Below are positions 9,289 to 18,358 of a stretch of 64,000 nucleotides of DNA, piece after piece (within the stretch, counting starts at the first letter, position 1; each line of letters begins with the position of its first letter). Position numbers and translations under genes: made by a program. Under the pieces are notes generated by a model. The model searched no databases. It was not told the origin of the DNA and saw nothing but the letters and a program-made list of their open reading frames with translations. Origin of the DNA: Saprospiraceae bacterium (GTDB lineage Bacteria; Bacteroidota; Bacteroidia; Chitinophagales; Saprospiraceae); contig JADKCC010000009.1 in assembly GCA_016714785.1 (NCBI GenBank), positions 62,001 through 126,000 on the forward strand, written 5' to 3'.

Positions 9289-10521
9289 CTATTTTACAAT
9301 ATGTCCTTTTTGGTATTCAGGATTGTTTTTTAAGCTTTTGTATTTTTCCAAAAGCTTTAGTGCATTCACACCATGATCATAATATTCCTCCACAAACTTC
9401 TTCGCCGCTGCTCCGATTAATATTTTGTTCTTTTGACCCGATAGCACACTTTCTATTTGTGCAATAAATGCATCAGGACTATCTGCCTCTAATAAATGTA
9501 TGTCATTTTCAGCATGGATTCCTTCTTTGCCCAACAAGGTTGTTATCACTACTTTACCCAATGCCATACCTTCCAATATCTTCACTCTCATACCACTACC
9601 AGAGAATAATGGCACTATCATCATACTGAATTTATCCACAAATTCAATGGCATCAGGGACTTCTCCATGTACTACGATATTTGGAATATTCAGGTTTTTT
9701 AAAATATCAGGTGTATTGCGGCCTGCAATATGAAATTTTAATGCTGGAAATTTGGCAGAAAGTGATGGCCATACTTGCTCAATAAACCACATCAAACCCT
9801 CCATATTGGGTATCCAATCCAACGCTCCAATGAAACAAATATCATCTTGTGTCTTGATTGAAATATTGTTTTTATAGTTTTTAAGATCTAATCCTATAGG
9901 AGATGATATAGCTCCATTCTTATATCCTAAAGCTTTAAATTTTCGCAAATCTCTATCCGACACCGCAACAAGATAGTCGTATTTATTCAAATGTTCTAAT
10001 TCATACCTTCGCAACTTGCTAGTCAAGTACTTTAGATACCACTTTTTTGGTAGAAATTTAGTATTGGATGTGATACGTTCCCATATTTCAAACTCTACAT
10101 TGTGTGCTCGCATTGTGATCAATGCATCAGAGTATTTTTTTATCACATCTATATATGGTGCTAAGTAAAGTGTTTCTAATTGGACAACATCATACTTATT
10201 TTCCTTCAACAAAGACACCAATTTATCTCTAAAATCGGGACAAACAAACCTACTTACATGATAAGATTCATTAGAAAACAAGTTTTTAAATGCATCAAAT
10301 GCTTTAATACTATTATCCAAAGCAGTGACATGAATCTCCTTATAATGATTGAAATCAGCTGGTAAATCATCAATATCCACATAGTGCTTAGAAGTATTCA
10401 TACTTAAAAGCGAGATTTCACAACCTAAATTGTGGAGCGCATTGCTAAGATATGTTACTGCAATAGATTCACCATCTTTGAGTGGATAAGGGAACTTCTT
10501 GCACAACTGAAGGATCTTCAT
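9289..10521 (-). CDS. Glycosyltransferase family 4 (GT-B fold)
   Basis: A 410-residue retaining-type glycosyltransferase for a surface polysaccharide or glycan. The N-terminus MKILQLCKKFPYPLKDGESI is the usual first strand and glycine loop of GT4 enzymes, so I start at ATG 10521; 12 further in-frame codons to 10557 overlap the promoter motif. The C-terminal domain has IGALDWIPNMEGLMWFI and the donor-binding segment PLFSGSGMRVKILEGMALGKVVITT, with the Glu that contacts the sugar nucleotide. No other polysaccharide genes adjoin it; the next gene is convergent. Confidence 0.85.
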   Translation of the reverse strand: MKILQLCKKFPYPLKDGESIAVTYLSNALHNLGCEISLLSMNTSKHYVDIDDLPADFNHYKEIHVTALDNSIKAFDAFKNLFSNESYHVSRFVCPDFRDKLVSLLKENKYDVVQLETLYLAPYIDVIKKYSDALITMRAHNVEFEIWERITSNTKFLPKKWYLKYLTSKLRRYELEHLNKYDYLVAVSDRDLRKFKALGYKNGAISSPIGLDLKNYKNNISIKTQDDICFIGALDWIPNMEGLMWFIEQVWPSLSAKFPALKFHIAGRNTPDILKNLNIPNIVVHGEVPDAIEFVDKFSMMIVPLFSGSGMRVKILEGMALGKVVITTLLGKEGIHAENDIHLLEADSPDAFIAQIESVLSGQKNKILIGAAAKKFVEEYYDHGVNALKLLEKYKSLKNNPEYQKGHIVK

Positions 10522-10556
10522 ATATCTTTGAATATCGGTTTCAATGAAAAGGGACA

Positions 10557-10564
10557 CAAAAGTA
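10557..10564 (-). promoter_or_regulatory. Bacteroidota -7 element for the GT4 gene
   Basis: Minus-strand TACTTTTG (TAnnTTTG), 35 nt before ATG 10521. It excludes the upstream alternative start at 10557. Confidence 0.5.
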
Positions 10565-10857
10565 ACAATAATTCTAGAAATCCTACCATAGAATGACCAT
10601 TTATTACTTTTTATGTATAATTAATTTATTATAAACTTTACCAATTAAGAACTAAAACTGTGCCCACATTATTGTAAACTTTGTTAACATTTTATTAATA
10701 TTTTTATATATTTAATATCCATTTTCATATTTTATTGATATTTAACCAAATAGCAATGGTGAAAATCTATAATTATTCATCACATAATCCATCATTAAAC
10801 AACCTCTTTAAAAAAATCTAAAATTAATTCTTCAAATTAATTTTCAACCTTTTTAAT
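10565..10857. other. AT-rich divergent intergenic region
   Basis: About 290 bp between the promoters of the GT4 gene and the LolD-type gene. It is very AT-rich with long T and A runs. I see no ORF, RNA gene or convincing palindrome. Confidence 0.6.
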
Positions 10858-10865
10858 TACCTTTG
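10858..10865 (+). promoter_or_regulatory. Bacteroidota -7 element for the LolD-type gene
   Basis: TACCTTTG followed by CAAA is an exact TAnnTTTG match, 24 nt before ATG 10890. It overlaps the upstream TTG codon at 10863, so translation must begin at 10890. Confidence 0.6.
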
Positions 10866-10889
10866 CAAATAAATCAACCAAATTCCGAC

Positions 10890-11543
10890 ATGATTTCAGC
10901 ACAAAATATTAAAAAATCTTATAGCGACATACATGTACTTAAAGGTATTGATGTTGAAATACCACAAGGAGAAATTGTATCTATTATTGGCAAATCTGGA
11001 GCTGGCAAAAGTACCTTACTTCATATTTTGGGTACATTAGACCAAGCGGATGAAGGAAACTTAAACATTTGTAACCAGCGCATCTCTAGTCTCAATGAAA
11101 AACAATTAGCAGCATTCAGAAATGCTAATATTGGTTTTGTATTTCAGTTTCATCATTTATTACAAGAATTTACAGCCTTAGAAAATGTTTGTATCCCTGC
11201 ATATATCGCTGGTAAAACACCAAGCCAAACTGAGAAAAGAGCTAAAGAGTTATTAGAATACCTAGGCCTAGCAGATAGGTTTGACAACAAACCCAATCAA
11301 ATGTCTGGCGGTGAAGCGCAAAGAGTTGCCGTAGCACGTGCATTAATCAATCAGCCCGCTGTGGTTTTTGCAGACGAACCAACAGGAAATCTGGATAAAG
11401 CCAGTTCAGAAAACCTACATCAACTATTTTTGCAATTGAGACGTGACTTTAATCATACTTTTGTCATCGTTACTCATAATAGTGATTTGGCTACATTGAG
11501 TGACAGAATCATAACTTTGGAAGATGGTAAGGTAAAAGGTTAG
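10890..11543 (+). CDS. ABC transporter ATP-binding protein, LolD/MacB type
   Basis: A 217-residue ATPase subunit of the LolCDE/MacB/FtsE group, which powers membrane subunits that extract lipoproteins or other substrates from the inner membrane. Walker A is GKSGAGKST, the signature is MSGGEAQRVAVARAL and Walker B is VVFADEPTGNLD, all intact; FVFQFHHLLQEFTALENV is the typical Q-loop of LolD. No permease gene is adjacent, so assignment to LolD proper is an inference. The start was placed at ATG 10890 rather than the in-frame TTG 10863, which lies within the promoter. Confidence 0.85.
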   Translation: MISAQNIKKSYSDIHVLKGIDVEIPQGEIVSIIGKSGAGKSTLLHILGTLDQADEGNLNICNQRISSLNEKQLAAFRNANIGFVFQFHHLLQEFTALENVCIPAYIAGKTPSQTEKRAKELLEYLGLADRFDNKPNQMSGGEAQRVAVARALINQPAVVFADEPTGNLDKASSENLHQLFLQLRRDFNHTFVIVTHNSDLATLSDRIITLEDGKVKG

Positions 11544-11620
11544 TACCCGAAAGATTGATTAAAAATACCCATACTAGAAATACTCGTAAGTCCGAATTTT
11601 TATATTACAATAAAATTTCA

Positions 11621-11628
11621 TATATTTG
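11621..11628 (+). promoter_or_regulatory. Bacteroidota -7 element for parC
   Basis: TATATTTG followed by CCG, 26 nt before ATG 11655. Confidence 0.55.
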
Positions 11629-11654
11629 CCGCTTAAACCTATTTATATCTATAG

Positions 11655-13625
11655 ATGGATCTTCACAACCTACACAATGACAGTACACACAATAGCGAGG
11701 ACCTACTCACCCTCAACGGAATGTACAAGGAATATTTTTTGGATTATGCATCTTATGTAATCTTAGAAAGGGCTGTACCAGATATAGATGATGGCCTAAA
11801 ACCTGTGCAACGACGTATCCTTCATGCCATGAAGGAAATGGATGATGGCCGCTATCATAAAGTTGCCAATATCATAGGTCAGACCATGCAGTATCACCCA
11901 CATGGTGATGCCGCTATCGGTGATGCACTCGTCAATATGGGTCAAAAGGATTTGCTCATCGATTGTCAAGGAAACTGGGGCGATGTACGTACAGGAGACT
12001 CCGCAGCCGCTCCACGTTATATAGAAGCTCGGCTTACCAAGTTTGCCCTCGAAGTACTGTTTAATCCGCAAACTACCGACTGGCAACTTACTTATGATGG
12101 CCGTAAAAAAGAGCCGATCACATTGCCAGTAAAATTTCCACTAGTACTCTCGCAGGGTGTAGAAGGTATTGCAGTAGGTCTTTCTACCAAGATATTGCCA
12201 CACAATTTTATTGAACTCATCAATGCATCCATCAAAATTCTCCAGGGGAAATCGTTTCAGATATTTCCTGACTTCCAGACAGGTGGTATGGTCGATGTCG
12301 GTGAATATCAAGATGGCCACCGTGGTGGTAGGGTCAAGATTAGAGCAAAAATTCAACAAGTAGATAAAAGTACACTCAATATCATAGAGTTGCCTTTTGG
12401 TGTCACAACCAATTCACTCATAGATTCTATCTTAAAAGCCAATGACAAAGGACAGATAAAAATCAAAAAAGTCAATGATAACACTGCCAAAGATGTAGAA
12501 ATTCAGCTAGAATTAATGCCTGGCGTATCTCCTGATGTGACCATTGATGCACTTTATGCGTTTACAGATTGTGAAGTATCATATTCTCCCAACGCTTGTG
12601 TGATAGTGGACAATAAACCACTTTTCCTATCGGTTTCAGAGATTCTGAAAATTTCAACTTTACAAACTAAAGAGCTATTACGTCGCGAATTAGAGATCAA
12701 AAAAAGTGAACTCGAAGAGAAATGGCACAATGCTAGTTTAGAAAAAATATTTATAGAGAATAGAATTTATCGTGATATAGAAGAGTGCGAAAGTTTTGAA
12801 GAAGTCATTACCACCATAGATGCGGGACTTAAAAAGTATGTAGCCACACCTTCAGATCCACTTAAGTCAGGAGACACTAGGATTATGCTAATGCGAGATA
12901 TTACTGAAGATGATATCACACGACTGACAGAAATCAAGATCAAACGCATCTCTAAGTATAATAAATTCAAAGCTGATGAGATGATGGCTCAGTTATTGGC
13001 TGATTTGGAGCAGGTAAAGTATGATTTGGAACATCTTACTGAATTTACGATTGCTTACTTCGAGCGTCTGTTAGAAAAATATGGTAAAGGCCGCGAAAGA
13101 CGAACAATAATCACCTCATTTGATACCATAGAAATCAAAGAAGTCGTCGCCAATAATGCAAAGTTGTATGTGGATCGTGTAGAAGGTTTCATCGGTATGG
13201 GTATGAAAAAAGATGAGTTCGTCAGTGACTGTTCAGATATTGCCGATATAATAGCATTTACTCGTGATGGCAAATTTAAGGTAGTACGCATTGCAGACAA
13301 AGTATTCGTAGGAAAAGATATCATCCATACCGCTGTGTGGCTCAAATCAGATGACCGTACCACTTATAATATGATCTACCTTGACGGAAAATCAGGCAAA
13401 GCTTATGCAAAAAGATTTAATGTCACGGCCATCACAAGAGACAAAGAGTATGATCTCACACAAGGATCAAAAGGATCAAAGGTTCTATATTTTACATCCA
13501 ATGCGAATGGTGAGTCCGAGATCGTAAATATCCAACTTACCCAAAGTTCCACCGCTAAGAAAAAAGTATTTGATTTTGATTTTGCAGAGCTAGCTATCAA
13601 AGGTAGGGCCTGCAAGGTAATGTAG
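11655..13625 (+). CDS. parC: DNA topoisomerase IV subunit A, main part (frameshifted gene)
   Basis: Breakage-reunion subunit that decatenates chromosomes together with ParE. The N-terminal winged-helix and tower domains are complete: DYASYVILERAVPDIDDGLK, the HPHGDAAIGDALV segment, and the catalytic Tyr in AAPRYIEARL. The beginning of the C-terminal beta-propeller (IYLDGKSGKAYAKRF) follows. This frame then ends abruptly with KGRACKVM and a stop at 13623-13625. Adding one G to the GGG run at about 13606-13608 would give KGRGLQGNVVTKYPIRKVT and continue into the next frame. Bacteroidota ParC proteins are near 900 residues, as the joined product would be. parE is not in the window. Confidence 0.9.
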   Translation: MDLHNLHNDSTHNSEDLLTLNGMYKEYFLDYASYVILERAVPDIDDGLKPVQRRILHAMKEMDDGRYHKVANIIGQTMQYHPHGDAAIGDALVNMGQKDLLIDCQGNWGDVRTGDSAAAPRYIEARLTKFALEVLFNPQTTDWQLTYDGRKKEPITLPVKFPLVLSQGVEGIAVGLSTKILPHNFIELINASIKILQGKSFQIFPDFQTGGMVDVGEYQDGHRGGRVKIRAKIQQVDKSTLNIIELPFGVTTNSLIDSILKANDKGQIKIKKVNDNTAKDVEIQLELMPGVSPDVTIDALYAFTDCEVSYSPNACVIVDNKPLFLSVSEILKISTLQTKELLRRELEIKKSELEEKWHNASLEKIFIENRIYRDIEECESFEEVITTIDAGLKKYVATPSDPLKSGDTRIMLMRDITEDDITRLTEIKIKRISKYNKFKADEMMAQLLADLEQVKYDLEHLTEFTIAYFERLLEKYGKGRERRTIITSFDTIEIKEVVANNAKLYVDRVEGFIGMGMKKDEFVSDCSDIADIIAFTRDGKFKVVRIADKVFVGKDIIHTAVWLKSDDRTTYNMIYLDGKSGKAYAKRFNVTAITRDKEYDLTQGSKGSKVLYFTSNANGESEIVNIQLTQSSTAKKKVFDFDFAELAIKGRACKVM

Positions 13626-14392
13626 TGACTAAATATCCTATAAGGAAAGTAACCCAAATATCAGTAGGTAAGTCTTCACTCGGTGCTATGCAGATATACA
13701 TGGATGAAGTCAGTGGCAAACTCAATCAGGATGAAAGGGGTAAATATCTTGGTGCTTTTGATACAGGTAGTAAATTGTTAAGTATATATAAAGACGGTAG
13801 TTACGAAGTCAATGAGCTTGACCTCAACAAAAAATACGATGTCAATAATATCGTTGAGATCGGCAATTATACGGAAAACACTGTAATTTCTGCTGTATAT
13901 TTTGAAGGCGAAAAAGGCTGGACATTGGTCAAAAGATTCAAAATAGAGACCAGTACTTATGATCAAAAATTCGTATTTATATCTGAGTCGGCTGGTAGTA
14001 AATTATACTTTGCATCTATGGAAAAAACACCATTGATCAAGTACAGTTATAATGTAGGCAAAACCAAAGAAGAAAAGGAAGTTGCTCTTACAGAATTTAT
14101 TGATGTCAAAGGATGGAAAGCACTTGGCAATAAATTGATAGATGCTAAATTGCTCAAAGTTGAAAAATTGGTTTCAGAACAACAAGATGAAGAGATAGTA
14201 ACAAATTTAGAGATTGAAAGTGAAGAGTCAAACATAACAGATTCAGACACAGCCATTCCATCGGCTCCTAAAATAATCCCTGACCTTAAGCTTCCATCAG
14301 AAAGCAATAACACAAAGGAAGAGAAATCCGGAGATAATGAAAGGGATAAACCTGGATATAAACCAGGAGATACAATCGAATTTGATTTTTAG
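13625..14392 (+). CDS. parC: DNA topoisomerase IV subunit A, C-terminal part (frameshifted gene)
   Basis: Continuation of the ParC C-terminal DNA-wrapping domain, overlapping the stop of the preceding frame. Residues TKYPIRKVTQISVGKSSLGA, YFEGEKGWTLVKRFKIET and EFIDVKGWKALGNKLID are typical of the end of Bacteroidota ParC. The apparent GTG start at 13625 is only where this frame opens; Bacteroidota ParC normally reads straight through here. The last 80 residues are acidic and low-complexity (EEIVTNLEIESEESN and a Pro/Lys-rich tail), as usual in this group. No independent promoter lies before it. Confidence 0.85.
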   Translation: MTKYPIRKVTQISVGKSSLGAMQIYMDEVSGKLNQDERGKYLGAFDTGSKLLSIYKDGSYEVNELDLNKKYDVNNIVEIGNYTENTVISAVYFEGEKGWTLVKRFKIETSTYDQKFVFISESAGSKLYFASMEKTPLIKYSYNVGKTKEEKEVALTEFIDVKGWKALGNKLIDAKLLKVEKLVSEQQDEEIVTNLEIESEESNITDSDTAIPSAPKIIPDLKLPSESNNTKEEKSGDNERDKPGYKPGDTIEFDF

Positions 14393-14430
14393 AAAAAGAG
14401 CACTATACTTCTCATTTTGTCAATTTTACA

Positions 14431-14438
14431 TATATTTG
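14431..14438 (+). promoter_or_regulatory. Bacteroidota -7 element for the Pif1-like helicase
   Basis: TATATTTG followed by TGTG, 27 nt before ATG 14466. Confidence 0.5.
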
Positions 14439-14465
14439 TGTGTAGAAAATTTATAATCATCAATT

Positions 14466-16736
14466 ATGGACAAGACAGAAGCCATACTCAAATTCATCAA
14501 TCATACCGATAAGTCCATCTTCCTTACAGGTAAGGCTGGTACTGGAAAAACAACATTATTGCGCAAGATTATTCAGACTACGCATAAAAACACAGTAGTA
14601 GTAGCACCTACGGGTATAGCTGCACTCAATGCTGGAGGTGTGACTATCCATTCTATGTTTCAAATAGCGCCAAGTGGCTTTGTGCCAGATATGACTTTTG
14701 TTCCTGACCCTCAGAGTTCTGTTAGATTGGAATCGATAGCATCATTGAGCAAAACATTTAAAATGAGCGGCATGAAGCAGTCTGTGATACGCTCATTGGA
14801 TTTATTGGTAATAGACGAAGTGAGTATGTTAAGGGCTGATTTATTGGACGCAATGGACTTCATCATGCGAAGGGTGAGGAGAAATGAAAAACCATTTGGT
14901 GGTGTTCAAGTATTATTTATTGGTGATTTGTTGCAACTACCACCTGTAGTAAAAAATGAAGAATGGCACGTACTTCAGCATTATTATAAAGGTGTATTTT
15001 TCTTTCATGCTCATGTCATCCAACAAACCGTACCGCTATATATCGAACTAAAAAAAATCTATCGCCAAACCGATGATAAATTTATAGGAGTACTCAATAA
15101 TCTACGCAACAATATCATCAAAGATGACGACATGCAGGTTTTGAGCCAATATGTCAAAACTGATTTTGAGCTGCACCAATACCCAGGCTATATTTATCTT
15201 ACTACGCACAATCGCAAAGCCGATGATATCAATATTCGATCATTAGACAATATTAAAGAGAAAGCTTACTCTTACAATGCAGAGATTGAGGGAGATTTCC
15301 CAGATAAGATGTATCCAATGGAACCTGTGCTGCATCTCAAAGTAGGTGCTCAAATCATGTTTACCAAAAATGACATCTCTCAGGACAAACAATTTTATAA
15401 TGGGAAGATGGGCTTCATACAGTCATTGTCAAAAGATGAAATTCAAGTACATTTTACTGATGAAAACTTAAGTATTTACGTAGAAAAATATGAATGGACC
15501 AACGTTAGGTATCACGTCAATGAAAACACCAAAGAGGTAGAAGAGGAAGTCATAGGTACATTTGTACATTATCCGCTGAAATTGGCTTGGGCTATCACCG
15601 TGCATAAGAGCCAAGGACTAACTTTCGATAAAGCAATCCTAGATGTGACAGATGTCTTCCAACCTGGGCAAGCCTATGTGGCGTTATCAAGGCTTAGGAG
15701 TTTGGATGGATTAGTATTGGTGGATATGCTCAAGATGAGAGGCATTCAGAATGCACAAGATGTCATGAACTATGCGCAGTCAGAGACGGATGAAGATACA
15801 CTAATAAAGACCTTAGAATCAGGTACTAAAAAATATATTTATCAGTTCTTAAAGCGAAGTTTTGATTTTCATTATTTAATCTATCAATGGCAGAGACATG
15901 CTGATTCTTATGGTGGCAACGAAGTGCTTTCAGAGAAGTCAAAACATCGTCAGTGGGCTAAAACTCAATTTGCCACACTTACAGCAATAAAGGAAGTTTC
16001 CAACAAATTTTTGGGTTGGATAGATGCACAGTTTTCTATCGATACAATGGATTATCAAACCATCAATGAAAAAGTCAAAGGAGCGTACAATCATTTTTTT
16101 CCTATTTTGGATGAAGTTTTTAATGAACTTTTGACCAAAATGGAAGCACTAAAAAGGGTGAAACGCATCAAAGAATACTATTCAGAATTGCTGGAATTAG
16201 AAGAGCTCCATTGCAAAAATATTTTGAATATTGCCAGGGCCAAATTATTACTACAGACTTATATAGATGGACGAGAGATCAATAAAGAAAACTTGACGGA
16301 TGATTTTATTAAGAGCTATCGGTCTCGAAAATTAAATGTAGTAAAAGAATCTTACAAAGAGCAAAATAAAGAATTGGTACAAGATGAAGAAGCTTTTGAA
16401 GATTTTTCATATTATAGTCGCAAGCCTAAAAAAGAGAAAAAAGATAAAATCTCCACTTATGAAATCACCTATCAGTTGTGGTTGGAGAAAAAATCTATCA
16501 TAGCTATTGCTCAGGAAAGAAAGCTGACTCCTACCACCATAGAGGGACATTTGGCACGCCTAATAGAAGAAGAAAAGATAACCATGGAAGAAGTATTGAC
16601 TGATGATAAGATTAAAGCATTGTCAAAACTATTTGAAGAATTCGAAGGAGGTGGCTTGGCAGATATAAAAGAGAAAGCAGGTGAAGACTTTAGTTATGGT
16701 GAGTTAAGAATATTTAAAGCTTCTATGGGCAAATAG
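14466..16736 (+). CDS. Pif1/RecD-like helicase with RecQ-type C-terminal helix-turn-helix
   Basis: A 756-residue superfamily 1B DNA helicase. Walker A is LTGKAGTGKTTLL (residues 20-32), Walker B DEVSMLRADLLDAM, motif III GDLLQLPPVV, and the late motifs are WAITVHKSQGLTF and YVALSRLRSLDGLVL, matching Pif1. The second half lacks helicase motifs. Near residue 640 a basic linker (RKPKKEKKDK) leads into a helix-turn-helix region (TYQLWLEKKSIIAIAQERKL) like the HTH_40 domain that ends many RecQ helicases. Expected role: unwinding recombination or G-quadruplex intermediates. It starts 73 nt after parC and has its own promoter motif. Confidence 0.88.
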   Translation: MDKTEAILKFINHTDKSIFLTGKAGTGKTTLLRKIIQTTHKNTVVVAPTGIAALNAGGVTIHSMFQIAPSGFVPDMTFVPDPQSSVRLESIASLSKTFKMSGMKQSVIRSLDLLVIDEVSMLRADLLDAMDFIMRRVRRNEKPFGGVQVLFIGDLLQLPPVVKNEEWHVLQHYYKGVFFFHAHVIQQTVPLYIELKKIYRQTDDKFIGVLNNLRNNIIKDDDMQVLSQYVKTDFELHQYPGYIYLTTHNRKADDINIRSLDNIKEKAYSYNAEIEGDFPDKMYPMEPVLHLKVGAQIMFTKNDISQDKQFYNGKMGFIQSLSKDEIQVHFTDENLSIYVEKYEWTNVRYHVNENTKEVEEEVIGTFVHYPLKLAWAITVHKSQGLTFDKAILDVTDVFQPGQAYVALSRLRSLDGLVLVDMLKMRGIQNAQDVMNYAQSETDEDTLIKTLESGTKKYIYQFLKRSFDFHYLIYQWQRHADSYGGNEVLSEKSKHRQWAKTQFATLTAIKEVSNKFLGWIDAQFSIDTMDYQTINEKVKGAYNHFFPILDEVFNELLTKMEALKRVKRIKEYYSELLELEELHCKNILNIARAKLLLQTYIDGREINKENLTDDFIKSYRSRKLNVVKESYKEQNKELVQDEEAFEDFSYYSRKPKKEKKDKISTYEITYQLWLEKKSIIAIAQERKLTPTTIEGHLARLIEEEKITMEEVLTDDKIKALSKLFEEFEGGGLADIKEKAGEDFSYGELRIFKASMGK

Positions 16737-16743
16737 AATGGAC

Positions 16744-17556
16744 TTACAAATCCACAAAATTACCTAAATCAAGTGTCCAATCATAAGTACTCGTCTTCAC
16801 TCTTGTGCGCTTATCAGGGATGAGTTTAAATTTTAATAATATATCCTTGATACCATCGATGCCACCAAAATCTCCTCGAAACCAACTGAAAAGGCTCGTT
16901 ACATAAGCCGTTTTTTCATCAGCACTATACGAAGTAAATTTCTTTAGATAGTCTGCTGTGCTTTGTTCCAGTTGGTCTGAAAGTCTTGTCCAATCATAAA
17001 TGGCTACTGGTGGACATGACTTCGCCCCACAATTTAATGCAAAATGTATCCTATAATCTTTTTGCGAAACCCTAAATTTTTTTTCAAAATTACTTGCGAA
17101 AGGCCTTTTCAAATAACCCAAAAAATATTCATGTTGTGACCCACGTATGACTCCGTGTTCAATATCTGCAAAACTCACCATATTTCCTGCAATGTTGATT
17201 TGTTTTTCCTTAAAAAACGAACTTCTATCATTATATTTTTCAGGATTTTTAGATAAGATTACTTGTATGTAGGCATTATAAATATTGACCCAAAATGCAA
17301 TCTTTTGCGCATTTGTACCCAATTGTGCGGCAAGTACATCTTCATTGGCTACTTCAAATGTTTTGATATATGAATTTACATCGGATTTATTTTTTATATC
17401 TGACACCATACCTACAGCAGCTTCCAAATAATTGACAGGGACAGTTGGTGATACATGTTCAGGCTCAATCAAAGTACCAAAACTTGTAAAAATACATATT
17501 AGAAAAACACTAAGGTTCATTGTTGTATTTTGATAGATTGTTAGTTTTTTAAACAT
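16744..17556 (-). CDS. DUF547 family protein, exported
   Basis: A protein of up to 270 residues with the DUF547 core: NAQKIAFWVNIYNAYIQVIL, then HFALNCGAKSCPPVAIYD, whose paired Cys residues are characteristic, then YLKKF and the domain-ending SWFRGDFGG. The biochemical role of DUF547 is unknown to me. The first twelve residues are not typical; starting at ATG 17520 instead gives a clear signal peptide (MNLSVFLICIFTSFGTLIEP), so the protein is probably periplasmic and the shorter start is likely. It converges on the helicase gene with 7 nt between them. Confidence 0.8.
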   Translation of the reverse strand: MFKKLTIYQNTTMNLSVFLICIFTSFGTLIEPEHVSPTVPVNYLEAAVGMVSDIKNKSDVNSYIKTFEVANEDVLAAQLGTNAQKIAFWVNIYNAYIQVILSKNPEKYNDRSSFFKEKQINIAGNMVSFADIEHGVIRGSQHEYFLGYLKRPFASNFEKKFRVSQKDYRIHFALNCGAKSCPPVAIYDWTRLSDQLEQSTADYLKKFTSYSADEKTAYVTSLFSWFRGDFGGIDGIKDILLKFKLIPDKRTRVKTSTYDWTLDLGNFVDL

Positions 17557-17630
17557 ATTTTTTTGTATAAAGTTATAAAGACATTAATATCAAAACAATA
17601 TAGATTTACAAAACAAGATAATTTCCAAAT

Positions 17631-18317
17631 TTGAGTATATCCGTCATCATACCTTGTTATAACGAATTCGACAATCTACTGAAGATAAGGGACTTTTTTT
17701 TAAAGTTTGTTGGAGAATTACCAACTGAAATTATTATTGCAGATAGTGTGGCAAGCAGTGATGAATCTAAAAAGATTGGGCCACCGTTTTTATATCTAAG
17801 GACAAAAAAATCTGGTAGAGCACATCAAATGAATGAAGGCGCTCGTATAGCTAAAGGTGATATTTTAGTATTTTTGCATGCAGATGTACTACCTCCAATA
17901 AACTTTTTAAATGAAATACAAAATTCTATAGATCAAGGATATCATTTTGGTTTTTTTGCTTACAGATTTCACCCAACTTCTTTTATGCTTGATATCAATG
18001 CTTCTTTTACAAGGAGAAAAAGCTTTTTTGCTGGTGGTGGAGACCAAATCCATTTTATGCACAAAGGTCTATATGAACGTTTACAAGGATATGAGGAAAA
18101 TTTTCAGATCATGGAAGATTTTGATTTCATGGGTAAGGTCAAAAAATCTAAAACACCTTATACAATCATCCAATCAAAAGCAGTAGTATCTTCAAGAAAA
18201 TATATGAATAATTCTTGGTTAAGGGTAAATATCGTTAATTTGATTGCCTTTCTAATGTTTCACTTGAATATTGATAGTGGCTTGATCAAGAAGGTTTATT
18301 ATCAATTATTACGCTGA
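17631..18317 (+). CDS. Glycosyltransferase family 2 (TIGR04283-like)
   Basis: A 228-residue GT-A glycosyltransferase. The start codon is TTG, chosen because MSISVIIPCYNEFDNL is the canonical first strand of GT2 enzymes and no ATG lies upstream in frame. Features of the TIGR04283 group (named for arsenosugar biosynthesis) are GRAHQMNEGARIAKGDILVF, the DxD-like HADV, and AGGGDQIHFMHK. The C-terminal hydrophobic stretch (VNIVNLIAFLMFHL) may bind the membrane. No arsenosugar genes are next to it, so the substrate is open. Confidence 0.82.
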   Translation: MSISVIIPCYNEFDNLLKIRDFFLKFVGELPTEIIIADSVASSDESKKIGPPFLYLRTKKSGRAHQMNEGARIAKGDILVFLHADVLPPINFLNEIQNSIDQGYHFGFFAYRFHPTSFMLDINASFTRRKSFFAGGGDQIHFMHKGLYERLQGYEENFQIMEDFDFMGKVKKSKTPYTIIQSKAVVSSRKYMNNSWLRVNIVNLIAFLMFHLNIDSGLIKKVYYQLLR

Positions 18318-18358
18318 TCATTTAAAATCCTTTATTAAGAGTATTTATTATGGCTTTC

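Noticed and set aside
13600..13630. Programmed frameshift in parC (or dnaN).
   Set aside because: No heptameric slippery sequence or following pseudoknot is visible, and these genes are not known for recoding.
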